Assembly (NCBI GenBank): GCA_023440825.1
Contig: JAEXRL010000006.1
Span: 1-64,000 of the forward strand
Direction of reading: 5' to 3'
Length of the DNA: 64,000 bases
Source of the DNA: Pseudomonadota bacterium
GTDB taxonomy: Bacteria; Pseudomonadota; Gammaproteobacteria; Burkholderiales; Burkholderiaceae_B
Below the pieces are notes generated by a model. That model was not told where the DNA came from. It did no database searches and worked only from the letters and a program-made list of their open reading frames with translations. Shown here one piece after another: positions 46,446 to 54,440 of the stretch. The position numbers and the translations under genes were made by a program. The stretch's first letter is position 1. Every line of letters starts with the position of its first letter.

Positions 46446-47762
46446 ATGCAAGAACTGAACTCGACTAAGACTAGTAATGCGACCCTGTATTACGGCGTGG
46501 CTGGGCTGATCGGACTATTGACGGCACTGCTGGGTACCTTGTTTCATACTGTGGTCGATTTCTTGCAAGCCAATCTGGTGGTCGTGCCGACGCATTTGGG
46601 CTTGAGCGGTTGGCAAAGTGCCTTGTTTTTGGGCCTAGTGTCTGCCTTGATGCTATGTTCCGCAGTGGCTTTAGTAAGACATTTTGCACCTGAGGCCAGC
46701 GGCTCCGGCGTGCAAGAGGTTGAGGGTGCCATGGCGGGTGTGCGCCAGATTCGCAGCTTGCGTGTTTTATGCGTTAAGTTTTTTGGTGGTTTGCTGTCTT
46801 TGGGGGCGGGTTTGGTGGGGGGGCGCGAGGGGCCAACCATACATATGGGGGCGGCGATTGCCCAAGCTCTCGTGCCACGCGGCCGTTTTCTCGTACACGA
46901 GGCCAGGGCTTTGCTTGGAGCCGGCGCTGCGGCTGGGCTGACGGCTGCCTTTAGTTCCCCTGTCGCCGCTGTCTTATTTGTTATTGAAGAAGCACGCGAT
47001 GCTTTTCCATTCAGACCCCGTACATACTATGCCGTTATTTTAGCGAGTGCGGCAAGCGCCTGGGTCACTGTGTTGGTCATGGGCAGGCAGCCCTTTATGG
47101 TGATTCATGCGATAGCGCCTGCTTTGAGCTCTTACCCCTTATTTATTATTCTGGGTTTAGTGTTAGGCGCTCTAGGAGTGGCTTTTAATCGCCTGGTGTT
47201 GCGGTGCTTGGACTATGCGCGCCAAGTCAGTGTGCAATACTCCCCCTACCTATGGCCTGCTCTCTTGGGTTTGGCTGTAGGGGCACTGTTGTATTGGCTA
47301 CCCGAAGCTACAGGGGGAGGCGAGTCACTGATAGAGCGACTCGTACAGCAGCCCATGCCCGTGGGAGTCTTGGGGCTGCTGGCATTGGCACGTCTAGTGA
47401 TGACCTTGACCAGTTATGCGGCTGGCACACCGGCTGGAATCTTTGCTCCAATTTTGGCTTTGGCAACGGTGGTGAGTATTTTCTTAGGCCAGTTGCTACT
47501 ACTCTTTTTCCACTTGCCCGATGAACTACTGCTGGCCTTAGCCGTAGCAGGTATGGCAGGACTATTTGCAAGCACGGTACGTGCCCCATTGGTGGGGGTG
47601 GTGCTGATCGTGGAGTTAACAGGCGCATACAGTTTGGCCCTGCCCAGTTTATTGTGCGTGATGAGTGCCAGCCTGGTAGCCGAGCGTTTAGGGGGGCGTC
47701 CTTTATACGAACAGCTTTTAGAACGGACTTTAAAACTGGCCAAACAAGAACGAGTTCAATAA
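46446..47762 (+). CDS. ClC-family chloride channel/antiporter
   Basis: The 438-residue membrane protein shows the ClC selectivity motifs: GSGVQEVEG (about 92-100), the gating-glutamate motif GREGPTIHMG (about 128-137) and GTPAGIFAPILA (about 320). About ten or more membrane helices are predicted. E. coli ClcA exchanges two Cl- for one H+; the conserved gating glutamate fits this. No C-terminal CBS domains are present. It is monocistronic. Confidence 0.92.
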   Translation: MQELNSTKTSNATLYYGVAGLIGLLTALLGTLFHTVVDFLQANLVVVPTHLGLSGWQSALFLGLVSALMLCSAVALVRHFAPEASGSGVQEVEGAMAGVRQIRSLRVLCVKFFGGLLSLGAGLVGGREGPTIHMGAAIAQALVPRGRFLVHEARALLGAGAAAGLTAAFSSPVAAVLFVIEEARDAFPFRPRTYYAVILASAASAWVTVLVMGRQPFMVIHAIAPALSSYPLFIILGLVLGALGVAFNRLVLRCLDYARQVSVQYSPYLWPALLGLAVGALLYWLPEATGGGESLIERLVQQPMPVGVLGLLALARLVMTLTSYAAGTPAGIFAPILALATVVSIFLGQLLLLFFHLPDELLLALAVAGMAGLFASTVRAPLVGVVLIVELTGAYSLALPSLLCVMSASLVAERLGGRPLYEQLLERTLKLAKQERVQ

Positions 47763-47982
47763 AAAATGATCAGCCCGTAAATACTGATGCTGTTGTCGTG
47801 TAATTTAGCTCTATAACGACGTAGTCAGTGGGTGTGTGCTGCTTTGTCCGGATCGTCCTTGTGGGGAAATCCCTGCTTGAATGTTTAGTGTTAAGCAGGC
47901 AATGTGCTCTGATGCTGAAGTAATCCGGTTTTGGCACACTGGATCCCTATACGATTTATGACAAAAAATTCGGAGGCGGACT

Positions 47983-48942
47983 ATGCGTTTTATTAAAGCG
48001 CTCACCACGACAGCCCTGCTTGCAGGCTCTTTATTTACCGCTAATGCGGTGGCGCAGAAGGCTCAGTTCATTAATATTCTGACAGGCGGACAAAGCGGTG
48101 TGTATTACCCGCTAGGGGTTGCGCTCTCGCAGATATACGCCAAGCATATTCCGAATGTGAAGGCTACGGCTCAAGTGACTAAGGCTTCAGCCGAGAACAT
48201 GAACCTGTTGCAAGCAGAGCGTGGTGAGCTGGCCTTATCCTTAGCCGACTCAGTTGCGGATGCCTGGAACGGCGTAGAAGAGGCCGGCTTTACTCGTAAA
48301 CTGGATAAATTACGCGGTCTGTCTGCGACCTATAACAACTATATTCAAATCGTAGCAAACGCCGATTCTGGTGTGAAGTCATTGGCTGACTTGAAAGGCA
48401 AGCGCATCTCTGTGGGGGCGGCTCGTTCCGGTACTGAACTGAATGCACGGGCTATTTTTAAAGCGGCTGGCCTGAGCTATGACGATTTCAGCAAGGTTGA
48501 GTACCTGCCATTTGGTGAGTCTGTTGAGCTGATGAAAAATCGTCAGTTAGATGCGACCTTGCAGTCGGCAGGTTTGGGCGTAGCGTCCATTCGTGACTTG
48601 GCCACCTCAATACCGATTATTGTTATTCCTGTGCCTGAGCAGGTAGTGAAGAAGGTGGGCAGCGATGCCTATCAACCGTCCCACATTCCGGCTGGCACGT
48701 ATGCAGGGCAAGATACAGACGTGGAAACGGCGGCTATACCTAACTTTTTGGTAACCCATTCTGGCGTGTCCGATGAGCTGGCGTACGAGATGGCCAAGCA
48801 GTTGTACGAAAACATCGGGTCCTTGCATGCCGCTCATAATGCGGTAAAAGGCATGAAGATTGAGAATGCCACGCATGGCATGCCTGTCCCGATTCATCCG
48901 GGCGCAGAACGTTACTATCGTGAGCAGGGCGTCATTAAGTAA
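47983..48942 (+). CDS. TAXI-family TRAP transporter solute-binding protein
   Basis: The 319-residue periplasmic receptor has a signal peptide ending NAVAQ and the TAXI-family N-terminus FINILTGGQSGVYYPLGVALSQIY. The core includes ALSLADSVADAW and KRISVGAARSGTELNARAIFKAAG. AGGCGG precedes the ATG. It is the first gene of a TRAP cluster with a fused permease and DUF1850 gene, with an intrinsic terminator in between. TAXI systems take up carboxylates or amino acids such as glutamate; the ligand here is unknown. Confidence 0.93.
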   Translation: MRFIKALTTTALLAGSLFTANAVAQKAQFINILTGGQSGVYYPLGVALSQIYAKHIPNVKATAQVTKASAENMNLLQAERGELALSLADSVADAWNGVEEAGFTRKLDKLRGLSATYNNYIQIVANADSGVKSLADLKGKRISVGAARSGTELNARAIFKAAGLSYDDFSKVEYLPFGESVELMKNRQLDATLQSAGLGVASIRDLATSIPIIVIPVPEQVVKKVGSDAYQPSHIPAGTYAGQDTDVETAAIPNFLVTHSGVSDELAYEMAKQLYENIGSLHAAHNAVKGMKIENATHGMPVPIHPGAERYYREQGVIK

Positions 48943-48969
48943 ACGTGTCACTCTTTTAGCGTAGTGTTA

Positions 48970-49008
48970 AGCAGTGATTCGGTACTTGGCTGAATCACTG
49001 CTTTTTTT
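48970..49008 (+). terminator. Intrinsic terminator between TAXI receptor and permease genes
   Basis: A perfect 11-bp stem (48970-48980 and 48992-49002) with an 11-nt loop is followed at once by seven T. It lies 27 nt past the receptor stop and 22 nt before the permease start. It would give far more receptor mRNA than permease mRNA by partial readthrough. Confidence 0.85.
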
Positions 49009-49030
49009 GCATAAAGGTTTTTAAGTTGGT

Positions 49031-51052
49031 ATGACTATGGATCACGAACAATCTGCGTCCTCATTGCCACGAGCAATATTCTGGGTGGCGGTTCTATTCT
49101 CTGTTTTTCAGATCTATACCGCTGCATTTAGCCCGATTTCCAGCCAGGTCGTGCGTGCCATTCATGTCGGCTTTGTGCTCTTAATGGTCTTCACCCTGTA
49201 CCCTGTTTTTTGGGGTAGAAAAATACCGGTTCTGGCATGGGTACTGGGCTTGTCAGGCTTTGTCCTAAGTTTTTATCACTGGGTGTTTGAGTCAGACTTG
49301 ACGGCCAGAGCAGGTGAAATGACCACCGCAGATATGGTGGTTGGTATAGTGGTGATCACGCTAGTGTTCGAGGCAGCGAGGCGGGTAATGGGCATAGCCT
49401 TGCCCCTTATTTGTGCCCTGTTTTTGTTGTACGGCCTGTTTGGTGAATACCTGCCTGGTAGCTTTGCGCACCGTGGCTATGGTTTTGATCAAATTGTAGG
49501 CACGTTGGGCTTCGGGACGGAAGGGATATACGGCGTCCCTACTTATGTGTCCTCCACCTATATCTTCCTGTTCATTTTGTTCGGCTCGTTTCTGGAGCGC
49601 GCCGGCATGATTACTTTGTTCAGTGATTTGGCCATGGGCACGGTTGGCCATACCCGTGGTGGTCCTGCCAAAGTATCGGTGGTGAGCTCAGGGCTGATGG
49701 GGACCATTAATGGCTCCGGCGTAGCCAATGTGGTGACTACTGGGCAGTTTACGATCCCCCTGATGAAACGTTTTGGCTATTCGCCCGCTTTTGCGGGAGG
49801 GGTTGAGGCGACGTCCAGTATGGGCGGGCAGATTATGCCGCCTGTCATGGGGGCGGTGGCATTTATCATGGCTGAGACCATTAATGTTCCGTATCTGGAG
49901 ATCGTTAAGGCTGCCATTATTCCGGCTATTCTGTATTTTTTTACTGCCTTTTGGACGGTGCACTTGGTGGCCGGGCGGGAAGGCCTGTTTGGCTTACCTA
50001 AAGAGGATTGCCCCAATCCCTGGGCGGCAATACGTACACACTGGTATTTGCTGATTCCCCTGATTGGCCTAGTGTCCCTTTTGTTTTCAGGCTATACGCC
50101 TTTGTTCTCGGGAACCGTAGGCTTGGGGCTGACGGTCATCCTTATATTTGGTGCGGCGGCCATCAGCGGCTGCTCCAATATGACCTTGCGTTACCTGTTC
50201 TGGATCTTATTAGGTCTGGCATGTACGGGATTTGTAGAGTTCGGTGTGATCAGTTTTTTTGCAGTGATCGCCGTGCTGGTTGCTGTGTTACTGCTGCGCC
50301 GACAGACTAGCGATGTGTTGAAAGAGTCTATAGAGTCCTTAGCTCAAGGTGCTCGGCACGCGCTCCCGGTAGCGATCGCATGTGCGTTGGTAGGGGTGAT
50401 TATCGGCATTATTAACCTGACGGGAGTGGCCGCAGAAATTGGCGGGCAGGTGATTGCTATCGGTCAGGATAATTTGCTGCTCGCTTTGTTCATGACAATG
50501 ATGACTTGCTTGGTGTTGGGCATGGGGATCCCCACTATCCCGAATTACATCATTACCAGCTCGCTGGCCGCGCCTATTTTGTTACAGCTGGACGTCCCCT
50601 TAATCGTCTCGCACATGTTCGTTTTTTATTTTGGCATTATGGCTGACTTGACTCCACCTGTTGCCTTGGCAGCGTTTGCGGCCGCACCCATCGCCAAAAC
50701 CTCAGGTTTGAAAATCAGCATACAAGCTTTACGCGTGGCGGTAGCCGGCTTTATCGTGCCGTATATGGCCGTTTACAGCCCTGCCTTAATGCTGCAAGAC
50801 TACAGCAGCTATACCGAGGTGCTTTACGTGGTGGCTAAAGCCGTAGTGGCGATTATGCTGTGGGGGGTGTGTACCACTGGTTACCTTAAAACACGGGTCA
50901 ATATGTTCGAAAGAGTTTTTGCGTTTTGCGCAGCCGGCATGTTGATTTGGGCCAGTGCTATCTCGGATCAAATAGGTTGGGCGATGGCGATTGCTTTTAT
51001 GCTGTGGCACCTGATGCGCAGTCGGACAAAGCAGCAAGAACAGTTAGCCTAG
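49031..51052 (+). CDS. TRAP transporter fused 4TM/12TM permease
   Basis: This 673-residue membrane protein fuses the small DctQ-like (about 1-130) and large DctM-like (about 130-660) subunits, as is usual for TAXI-type TRAP systems. DctM family segments include GTINGSGVANVVTTGQFTIP, EATSSMGGQIMPPVMGAVAF and MGIPTIPNYIITSSLAAPI. About 18 helices are expected. It uses an ion gradient to take up the ligand delivered by the TAXI receptor. The next gene (DUF1850) starts 1 nt after its stop. Confidence 0.93.
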   Translation: MTMDHEQSASSLPRAIFWVAVLFSVFQIYTAAFSPISSQVVRAIHVGFVLLMVFTLYPVFWGRKIPVLAWVLGLSGFVLSFYHWVFESDLTARAGEMTTADMVVGIVVITLVFEAARRVMGIALPLICALFLLYGLFGEYLPGSFAHRGYGFDQIVGTLGFGTEGIYGVPTYVSSTYIFLFILFGSFLERAGMITLFSDLAMGTVGHTRGGPAKVSVVSSGLMGTINGSGVANVVTTGQFTIPLMKRFGYSPAFAGGVEATSSMGGQIMPPVMGAVAFIMAETINVPYLEIVKAAIIPAILYFFTAFWTVHLVAGREGLFGLPKEDCPNPWAAIRTHWYLLIPLIGLVSLLFSGYTPLFSGTVGLGLTVILIFGAAAISGCSNMTLRYLFWILLGLACTGFVEFGVISFFAVIAVLVAVLLLRRQTSDVLKESIESLAQGARHALPVAIACALVGVIIGIINLTGVAAEIGGQVIAIGQDNLLLALFMTMMTCLVLGMGIPTIPNYIITSSLAAPILLQLDVPLIVSHMFVFYFGIMADLTPPVALAAFAAAPIAKTSGLKISIQALRVAVAGFIVPYMAVYSPALMLQDYSSYTEVLYVVAKAVVAIMLWGVCTTGYLKTRVNMFERVFAFCAAGMLIWASAISDQIGWAMAIAFMLWHLMRSRTKQQEQLA

Positions 51053-51053
51053 T

Positions 51054-51473
51054 ATGCTCAGCGCTGCGATTCTGGGGCTGTGCTTGCAGTGGCTTGCCAC
51101 GCCCGAGCAAGCCCCGGTGAGGCTGCCGGGCGCTTCCTTTATTCTGGCTTGGCAGCACTCTATTGAGAAGGTGCGCTGGGAGGAAAATTATAGTGTTTTG
51201 GCTCCAGCCGGCGCCCCTGCCGTATTGCAGGTGGGGCGTGCACGCATTAAAGGTTCAGCTGCTGGTATGGAGCCTCCCGCCGATGCGCGCCTGGAAAAGG
51301 GGTGGTACGTGTATCAACCTGCCGATAAGGTGCTAAGCCAATTGGTGCTGACACGTTCTGGCTTTACGCCTGATTATGAACTGTGTATTGACGATCAGCC
51401 ATGCCAGAGCATGGATGCGTACTTGCCCAGTGATGGAGGGCAAACACGTCTATGGGCCTGTGCGCAAGACTAG
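51054..51473 (+). CDS. DUF1850 domain protein associated with TAXI-TRAP
   Basis: A 139-residue DUF1850 protein beginning with a short hydrophobic leader (AAILGLCLQWLA). The family core is FILAWQHSIEKVRWEENYSV followed by VGRARIKGSAAGMEPP. DUF1850 genes are found almost only beside TAXI-type TRAP transporters, as here (1-nt gap after the permease). An accessory role in the transporter is likely, but no biochemical function is established. Confidence 0.88.
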   Translation: MLSAAILGLCLQWLATPEQAPVRLPGASFILAWQHSIEKVRWEENYSVLAPAGAPAVLQVGRARIKGSAAGMEPPADARLEKGWYVYQPADKVLSQLVLTRSGFTPDYELCIDDQPCQSMDAYLPSDGGQTRLWACAQD

Positions 51474-51481
51474 CTTGCGCA
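51461..51481 (+). terminator. Hairpin over the DUF1850 stop codon
   Basis: A perfect 8-bp stem (51461-51468 and 51474-51481) with a 5-nt loop contains the DUF1850 stop codon. There is no U-run. It may end or stabilise the TRAP mRNA. Confidence 0.35.
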
Positions 51482-51545
51482 GGCAGCGAGTAGCTCGTGT
51501 GCCTGTTGTTTAGCAAGGTAATAAGAGGTAAGTACGGGATTTTTC

Positions 51546-52136
51546 ATGACATTTACAGTAACTGGCATCGTTTTGGCGGCAGGTTTGGGAGCGCGCTTTG
51601 ATCCTAGCGGTCAACGCTACAAGCTCACCCAACAGCTACCCAATCAGATGCCTGTCATTAATGCGGCCTGCTTGGCCTTGTATCCCTATGTTCAGAATTT
51701 GCTCATCGTGCAGGGCGAACGCGCACACGAACTTGATCAGGCATTAGCAAATTTGCCCATGCCTATACAGCGCATTGATTGTGTAAATGCGGCAGCCGGC
51801 ATGGGCGCATCGCTGAAAGCGGGTGTGCGTGCCAGCTTCACAAGCGATGCATGGCTTATTGCGCTGGCTGACATGCCATTTATCCACGATGCCACTTTAA
51901 TGGCAGTGAGACACCAGCTACGTCAGGGAGCGACACTTGTTCGTCCTTTTTATCATGGCCAGCCTGGCCATCCGGTTGGTATTGCTAAATCCTTGCGCTC
52001 CGAACTCTTGCAGCTTGCTGATCATGCCGGAGCAGCTCAACTGATAAAACGTCATCCCAACGATCTTGTCCGTATAGACGTGCTGGATACTGGCAGTGTT
52101 CGAGATATTGACTATCCGGCGGATTTGCAGATGTAG
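51546..52136 (+). CDS. MobA/MocA-like nucleotidyltransferase
   Basis: The 196-residue protein has the sugar/cofactor nucleotidyltransferase start GIVLAAGLGARFDPSGQRYKL and the metal-site motif LIALADMPFI. It resembles the molybdenum cofactor cytidylyl-/guanylyltransferase group (MocA/MobA). A role in the molybdenum cofactor is possible, given the molybdoenzyme FdoG in the window, but no Mo genes are adjacent. It lies just left of the tRNA-Phe island. Confidence 0.85.
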   Translation: MTFTVTGIVLAAGLGARFDPSGQRYKLTQQLPNQMPVINAACLALYPYVQNLLIVQGERAHELDQALANLPMPIQRIDCVNAAAGMGASLKAGVRASFTSDAWLIALADMPFIHDATLMAVRHQLRQGATLVRPFYHGQPGHPVGIAKSLRSELLQLADHAGAAQLIKRHPNDLVRIDVLDTGSVRDIDYPADLQM

Positions 52137-52190
52137 CACGCATTGTGGTCATACCCAGAGAGCTGTGAGTACGTGTCAGCGATGGCTGGA

Positions 52191-52228
52191 AAACACTTAG
52201 CCCAGTCGTTTGACTGGGCTAAGTGTTT
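52191..52228 (-). terminator. Long hairpin, original tRNA-Phe terminator arm left at the island's left end
   Basis: A perfect 17-bp stem (52191-52207 and 52212-52228) with a GTTT loop lies just beyond the truncated tRNA-Phe copy. The outer part of its distal arm is outside the 83-bp repeat. It appears to be the chromosomal tRNA-Phe terminator from before integration. Confidence 0.6.
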
Positions 52229-52281
52229 GATATCTTTGGTGGCCTTGGGCGGAATCGAACCACCGACACAAGGATTTTCAA
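52199..52281. repeat. Left attachment repeat (83 bp)
   Basis: Identical over 83 bp to 55474-55556, offset 3275. It runs from the inner terminator hairpin through the tRNA-Phe 3' half and ends just past the anticodon. Identity stops sharply at both sides, as expected for attachment sites. Confidence 0.92.
52237..52281 (-). pseudogene. tRNA-Phe 3' fragment (attachment copy)
   Basis: The 45 nt match the CCA end, T-arm, variable loop and anticodon of the intact tRNA-Phe at 55512-55587. The 5' half is absent, so it cannot make a tRNA. Confidence 0.9.
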
Positions 52282-52386
52282 AGGCCTCCTGGAGTTTTTT
52301 GATACTCAAGCCTACCGCAAAAACCAGTTAAATCAAACGGTTAGCCGAAGCGGTCCGAAGTCGACCGCATTGGTTCTACCATAGCT

Positions 52387-52407
52387 CTGCCAGAGATCTG
52401 CCAGAAA
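52387..52407. repeat. Left CTGCCAGA double repeat (possible integrase arm site)
   Basis: Two CTGCCAGA units separated by GATC-like spacing; 20 of 21 bases match the copy at 55445-55465 in the same orientation. Both lie inside the island next to the attachment repeats, where integrase arm-type sites occur. Confidence 0.45.
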
Positions 52408-52542
52408 CTAAGTGATAGCGGGAGTATAGCAGGGCTACTCGGAATATATTGGTCGCGAGAAGAATTGGTCAGGGTATCCATTGATTCATACAGGCTTTCG
52501 CACAGCATGAGATTTGTAATTCTATTATACAAATTATATTGC

Positions 52543-52584
52543 GTATTTTCTATTTACAATCTATAGTTTGTAAATAGAAAATAC
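52543..52584 (+). promoter_or_regulatory. hipBA operator palindrome
   Basis: A perfect inverted repeat with 17-bp arms (52543-52559 and 52568-52584) and an 8-bp centre ends 14 bp before the hipB start. HipB proteins bind palindromic operators and repress hipBA. This one is AT-rich (TTTACAA ... TTGTAAA core), unlike the E. coli TATCC-N8-GGATA site. A second smaller site may lie at about 52515-52535. Confidence 0.7.
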
Positions 52585-52598
52585 AGTATGAGGTTTGT

Positions 52599-52859
52599 AT
52601 GGCGGACTTCACTATTCGCACCGCGGACCAGCTTCCGCTAATGCTCCAAGCTTTTCGCAAGCAGGCTAACCTGACCCAGTCCGATGTGGCAATGCGCCTG
52701 GGTGTCACGCAACAGACGCTCTCTGCCTTGGAACGCAACGCAAAAAAAGTCAGTGCTGAGCGCCTTTTGGAGCTACTGAGTATTTTGGGTGTGGAACTGG
52801 TGCTGCGTCAGAATAGCGACGCACCCTCTCAAAAACAGTCAACTGGTTCGGGTTGGTGA
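52599..52859 (+). CDS. hipB: HipB antitoxin, XRE family
   Basis: The 86-residue protein has an XRE helix-turn-helix (about 20-60, ANLTQSDVAMRLGVTQQTLSA) and a short C-terminal tail. It neutralises HipA and represses the operon as a dimer. GAGG lies 5 nt before the ATG and a strong palindromic operator lies upstream. hipA follows after 3 nt. It is on the tRNA-Phe island. Confidence 0.92.
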   Translation: MADFTIRTADQLPLMLQAFRKQANLTQSDVAMRLGVTQQTLSALERNAKKVSAERLLELLSILGVELVLRQNSDAPSQKQSTGSGW

Positions 52860-52862
52860 GCC

Positions 52863-54212
52863 ATGGGTCGACGTTCTCATACACAGACTCTATATCTCTG
52901 GATGAATGGCTATTTCGTCGGTACCTGGAGCGTACGGCCCCATACTGGCGATATATTGCAGTACGACGAAGGCTGGGTCGATTCCGAGCATGGCAGGCCG
53001 CTGTCCCTCTCTCTACCATTTACGCCAGGCAACCCACCGCATCGAGGTGATGCCGTCCGTACCTACTTTGAGAATCTGCTTCCAGACAGTGAGGACATCC
53101 TAAAACGTGTCGCGCGCCGGTTTCAGGCCAGCTCGACCGGGGCATTCGCGCTGCTGGCCGAGATTGGACGGGATTGCGTGGGTGCGCTGCAGATACTCCC
53201 TGATAATGTTCCACCCGAGGGCGTTCAAGAAGTGAGCGCAACGCCATTGACTGATGCCGAAGTGGCCCAAGTGTTGCGAAACACCCTAGCGCCGGTATCG
53301 TTAATTCAAGGCAGTGATGATGTTGACTTTCGGATTTCCATCGCAGGTGCGCAGGAAAAAATAGCTCTGTCATGGCTCAATGGCCAGTGGTGTATACCTC
53401 ATGGCGCGACACCAACTACGCATATCTTCAAACTACCGCTGGGACTAGTCGGCAACCTCAGGTTCGACATGGGCGATTCAGTCGAAAACGAATGGCTATG
53501 TTCCAAGATTCTGCACGCTTACGGCCTACCGGTGGCATCCACGGAGGTCCTTGAGTTCGAGGATATGAAGGTGCTTGCCGTCGAGCGATTCGACCGTATG
53601 TGGTGGGAAAACGAAGAAGGCAAGAGATGGCTTATCCGTATACCTCAGGAAGACATGTGCCAGGCAACAGGAACCCCTCCCTACCTGAAGTACGAGTCCG
53701 ACGGAGGGCCCGGAGTGCGTACAATCATGAAACTGCTGGCCACGTCCACAGACCCTGACCGTGACCGGCGAACTTTCTTCCAGGCTCAAGTCCTATTCTG
53801 GATGCTTCGCGCCACCGATGGCCATGCGAAGAATTTCAGTATTTTCCTACGCCCAGAAGGAACATATGAACTCACTCCGCTGTACGACGTGCTTTCGGCG
53901 TACCCGGTCATAGGTACAGGCGCTAATCAATTATCCCCGTTTAAGGCGAAGCTGGCTATGGCGGTGCGCTCAAAGAACCCGCACTGGGTCATGCGAGACA
54001 TTGTGCGTCGGCATTGGCTTGCTGTGGGGGCTGAGCATGGCGTTGTGGCGCCGGATGGCCGCGGAGCGGAGGTGGTTCTTGACGATTTGGTGGCGAAGAC
54101 CCCGGAGGTCGTGCGTGCAGTTCGGGCGCTGCTACCCAAGAGGTTTCCTGAACATGTAGCTGCCAGCATCCTCAACGGACTACAGCTAGCAGCCAATAAA
54201 TTAGCCGGTTAG
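52863..54212 (+). CDS. hipA: HipA toxin kinase
   Basis: The 449-residue serine/threonine kinase of the HipA family; the E. coli enzyme (440 residues) phosphorylates glutamyl-tRNA synthetase and induces persistence. It is full length. The phosphate-binding segment ISIAGAQEKIAL (about 160) is present, as is Ser206 in GDSVENEW, equivalent to the E. coli Ser150 autophosphorylation site. The catalytic loop is ATDGHAKNFSIF (Asp319) and the metal site is LTPLYDVLSA. The sequence is closer to E. coli HipA than to the short HipA/HipT forms. Operonic with hipB. Confidence 0.94.
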   Translation: MGRRSHTQTLYLWMNGYFVGTWSVRPHTGDILQYDEGWVDSEHGRPLSLSLPFTPGNPPHRGDAVRTYFENLLPDSEDILKRVARRFQASSTGAFALLAEIGRDCVGALQILPDNVPPEGVQEVSATPLTDAEVAQVLRNTLAPVSLIQGSDDVDFRISIAGAQEKIALSWLNGQWCIPHGATPTTHIFKLPLGLVGNLRFDMGDSVENEWLCSKILHAYGLPVASTEVLEFEDMKVLAVERFDRMWWENEEGKRWLIRIPQEDMCQATGTPPYLKYESDGGPGVRTIMKLLATSTDPDRDRRTFFQAQVLFWMLRATDGHAKNFSIFLRPEGTYELTPLYDVLSAYPVIGTGANQLSPFKAKLAMAVRSKNPHWVMRDIVRRHWLAVGAEHGVVAPDGRGAEVVLDDLVAKTPEVVRAVRALLPKRFPEHVAASILNGLQLAANKLAG

Positions 54213-54305
54213 CCATAGGGAGCGGGAGCGGACCACCAGCGTTTGTTTCTGGACGGGCAAGCGATTAGAGGTCAGCTCGTGGCCGAACATCCCATATGAA
54301 GAATG

Positions 54306-54440
54306 TTAGGTCTGCTTGATAGTAGTTGTTGGTTTCTCATTGACAGAGAGTATTAAGGTATTACCTTGAGTCTCAGCGTTGACTGTATCTCCTTCCTTTA
54401 AGTTGTGGGCTTGAACAAAAGAGTTTGGTATGGTTAAACC
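54306..54440 (-). pseudogene. AbrB/MazE-like antitoxin remnant
   Basis: Directly after the stop of the chimeric ORF (54441-54443), the same frame continues for 44 codons to a TAA at 54306-54308. It encodes GLTIPNSFVQAHNLKEGDT and later TLILSV. This matches the SpoVT-AbrB/MazE domain after its N-terminal strand (typically GNSLGLTIPKxF). No start codon of its own is present, so it is a truncated remnant. Confidence 0.75.

Noticed and set aside
52237..52281. A second tRNA-Phe gene
   Set aside because: Only the 3' 45 nt are present; the 5' half does not match a tRNA, so it is the left attachment copy.
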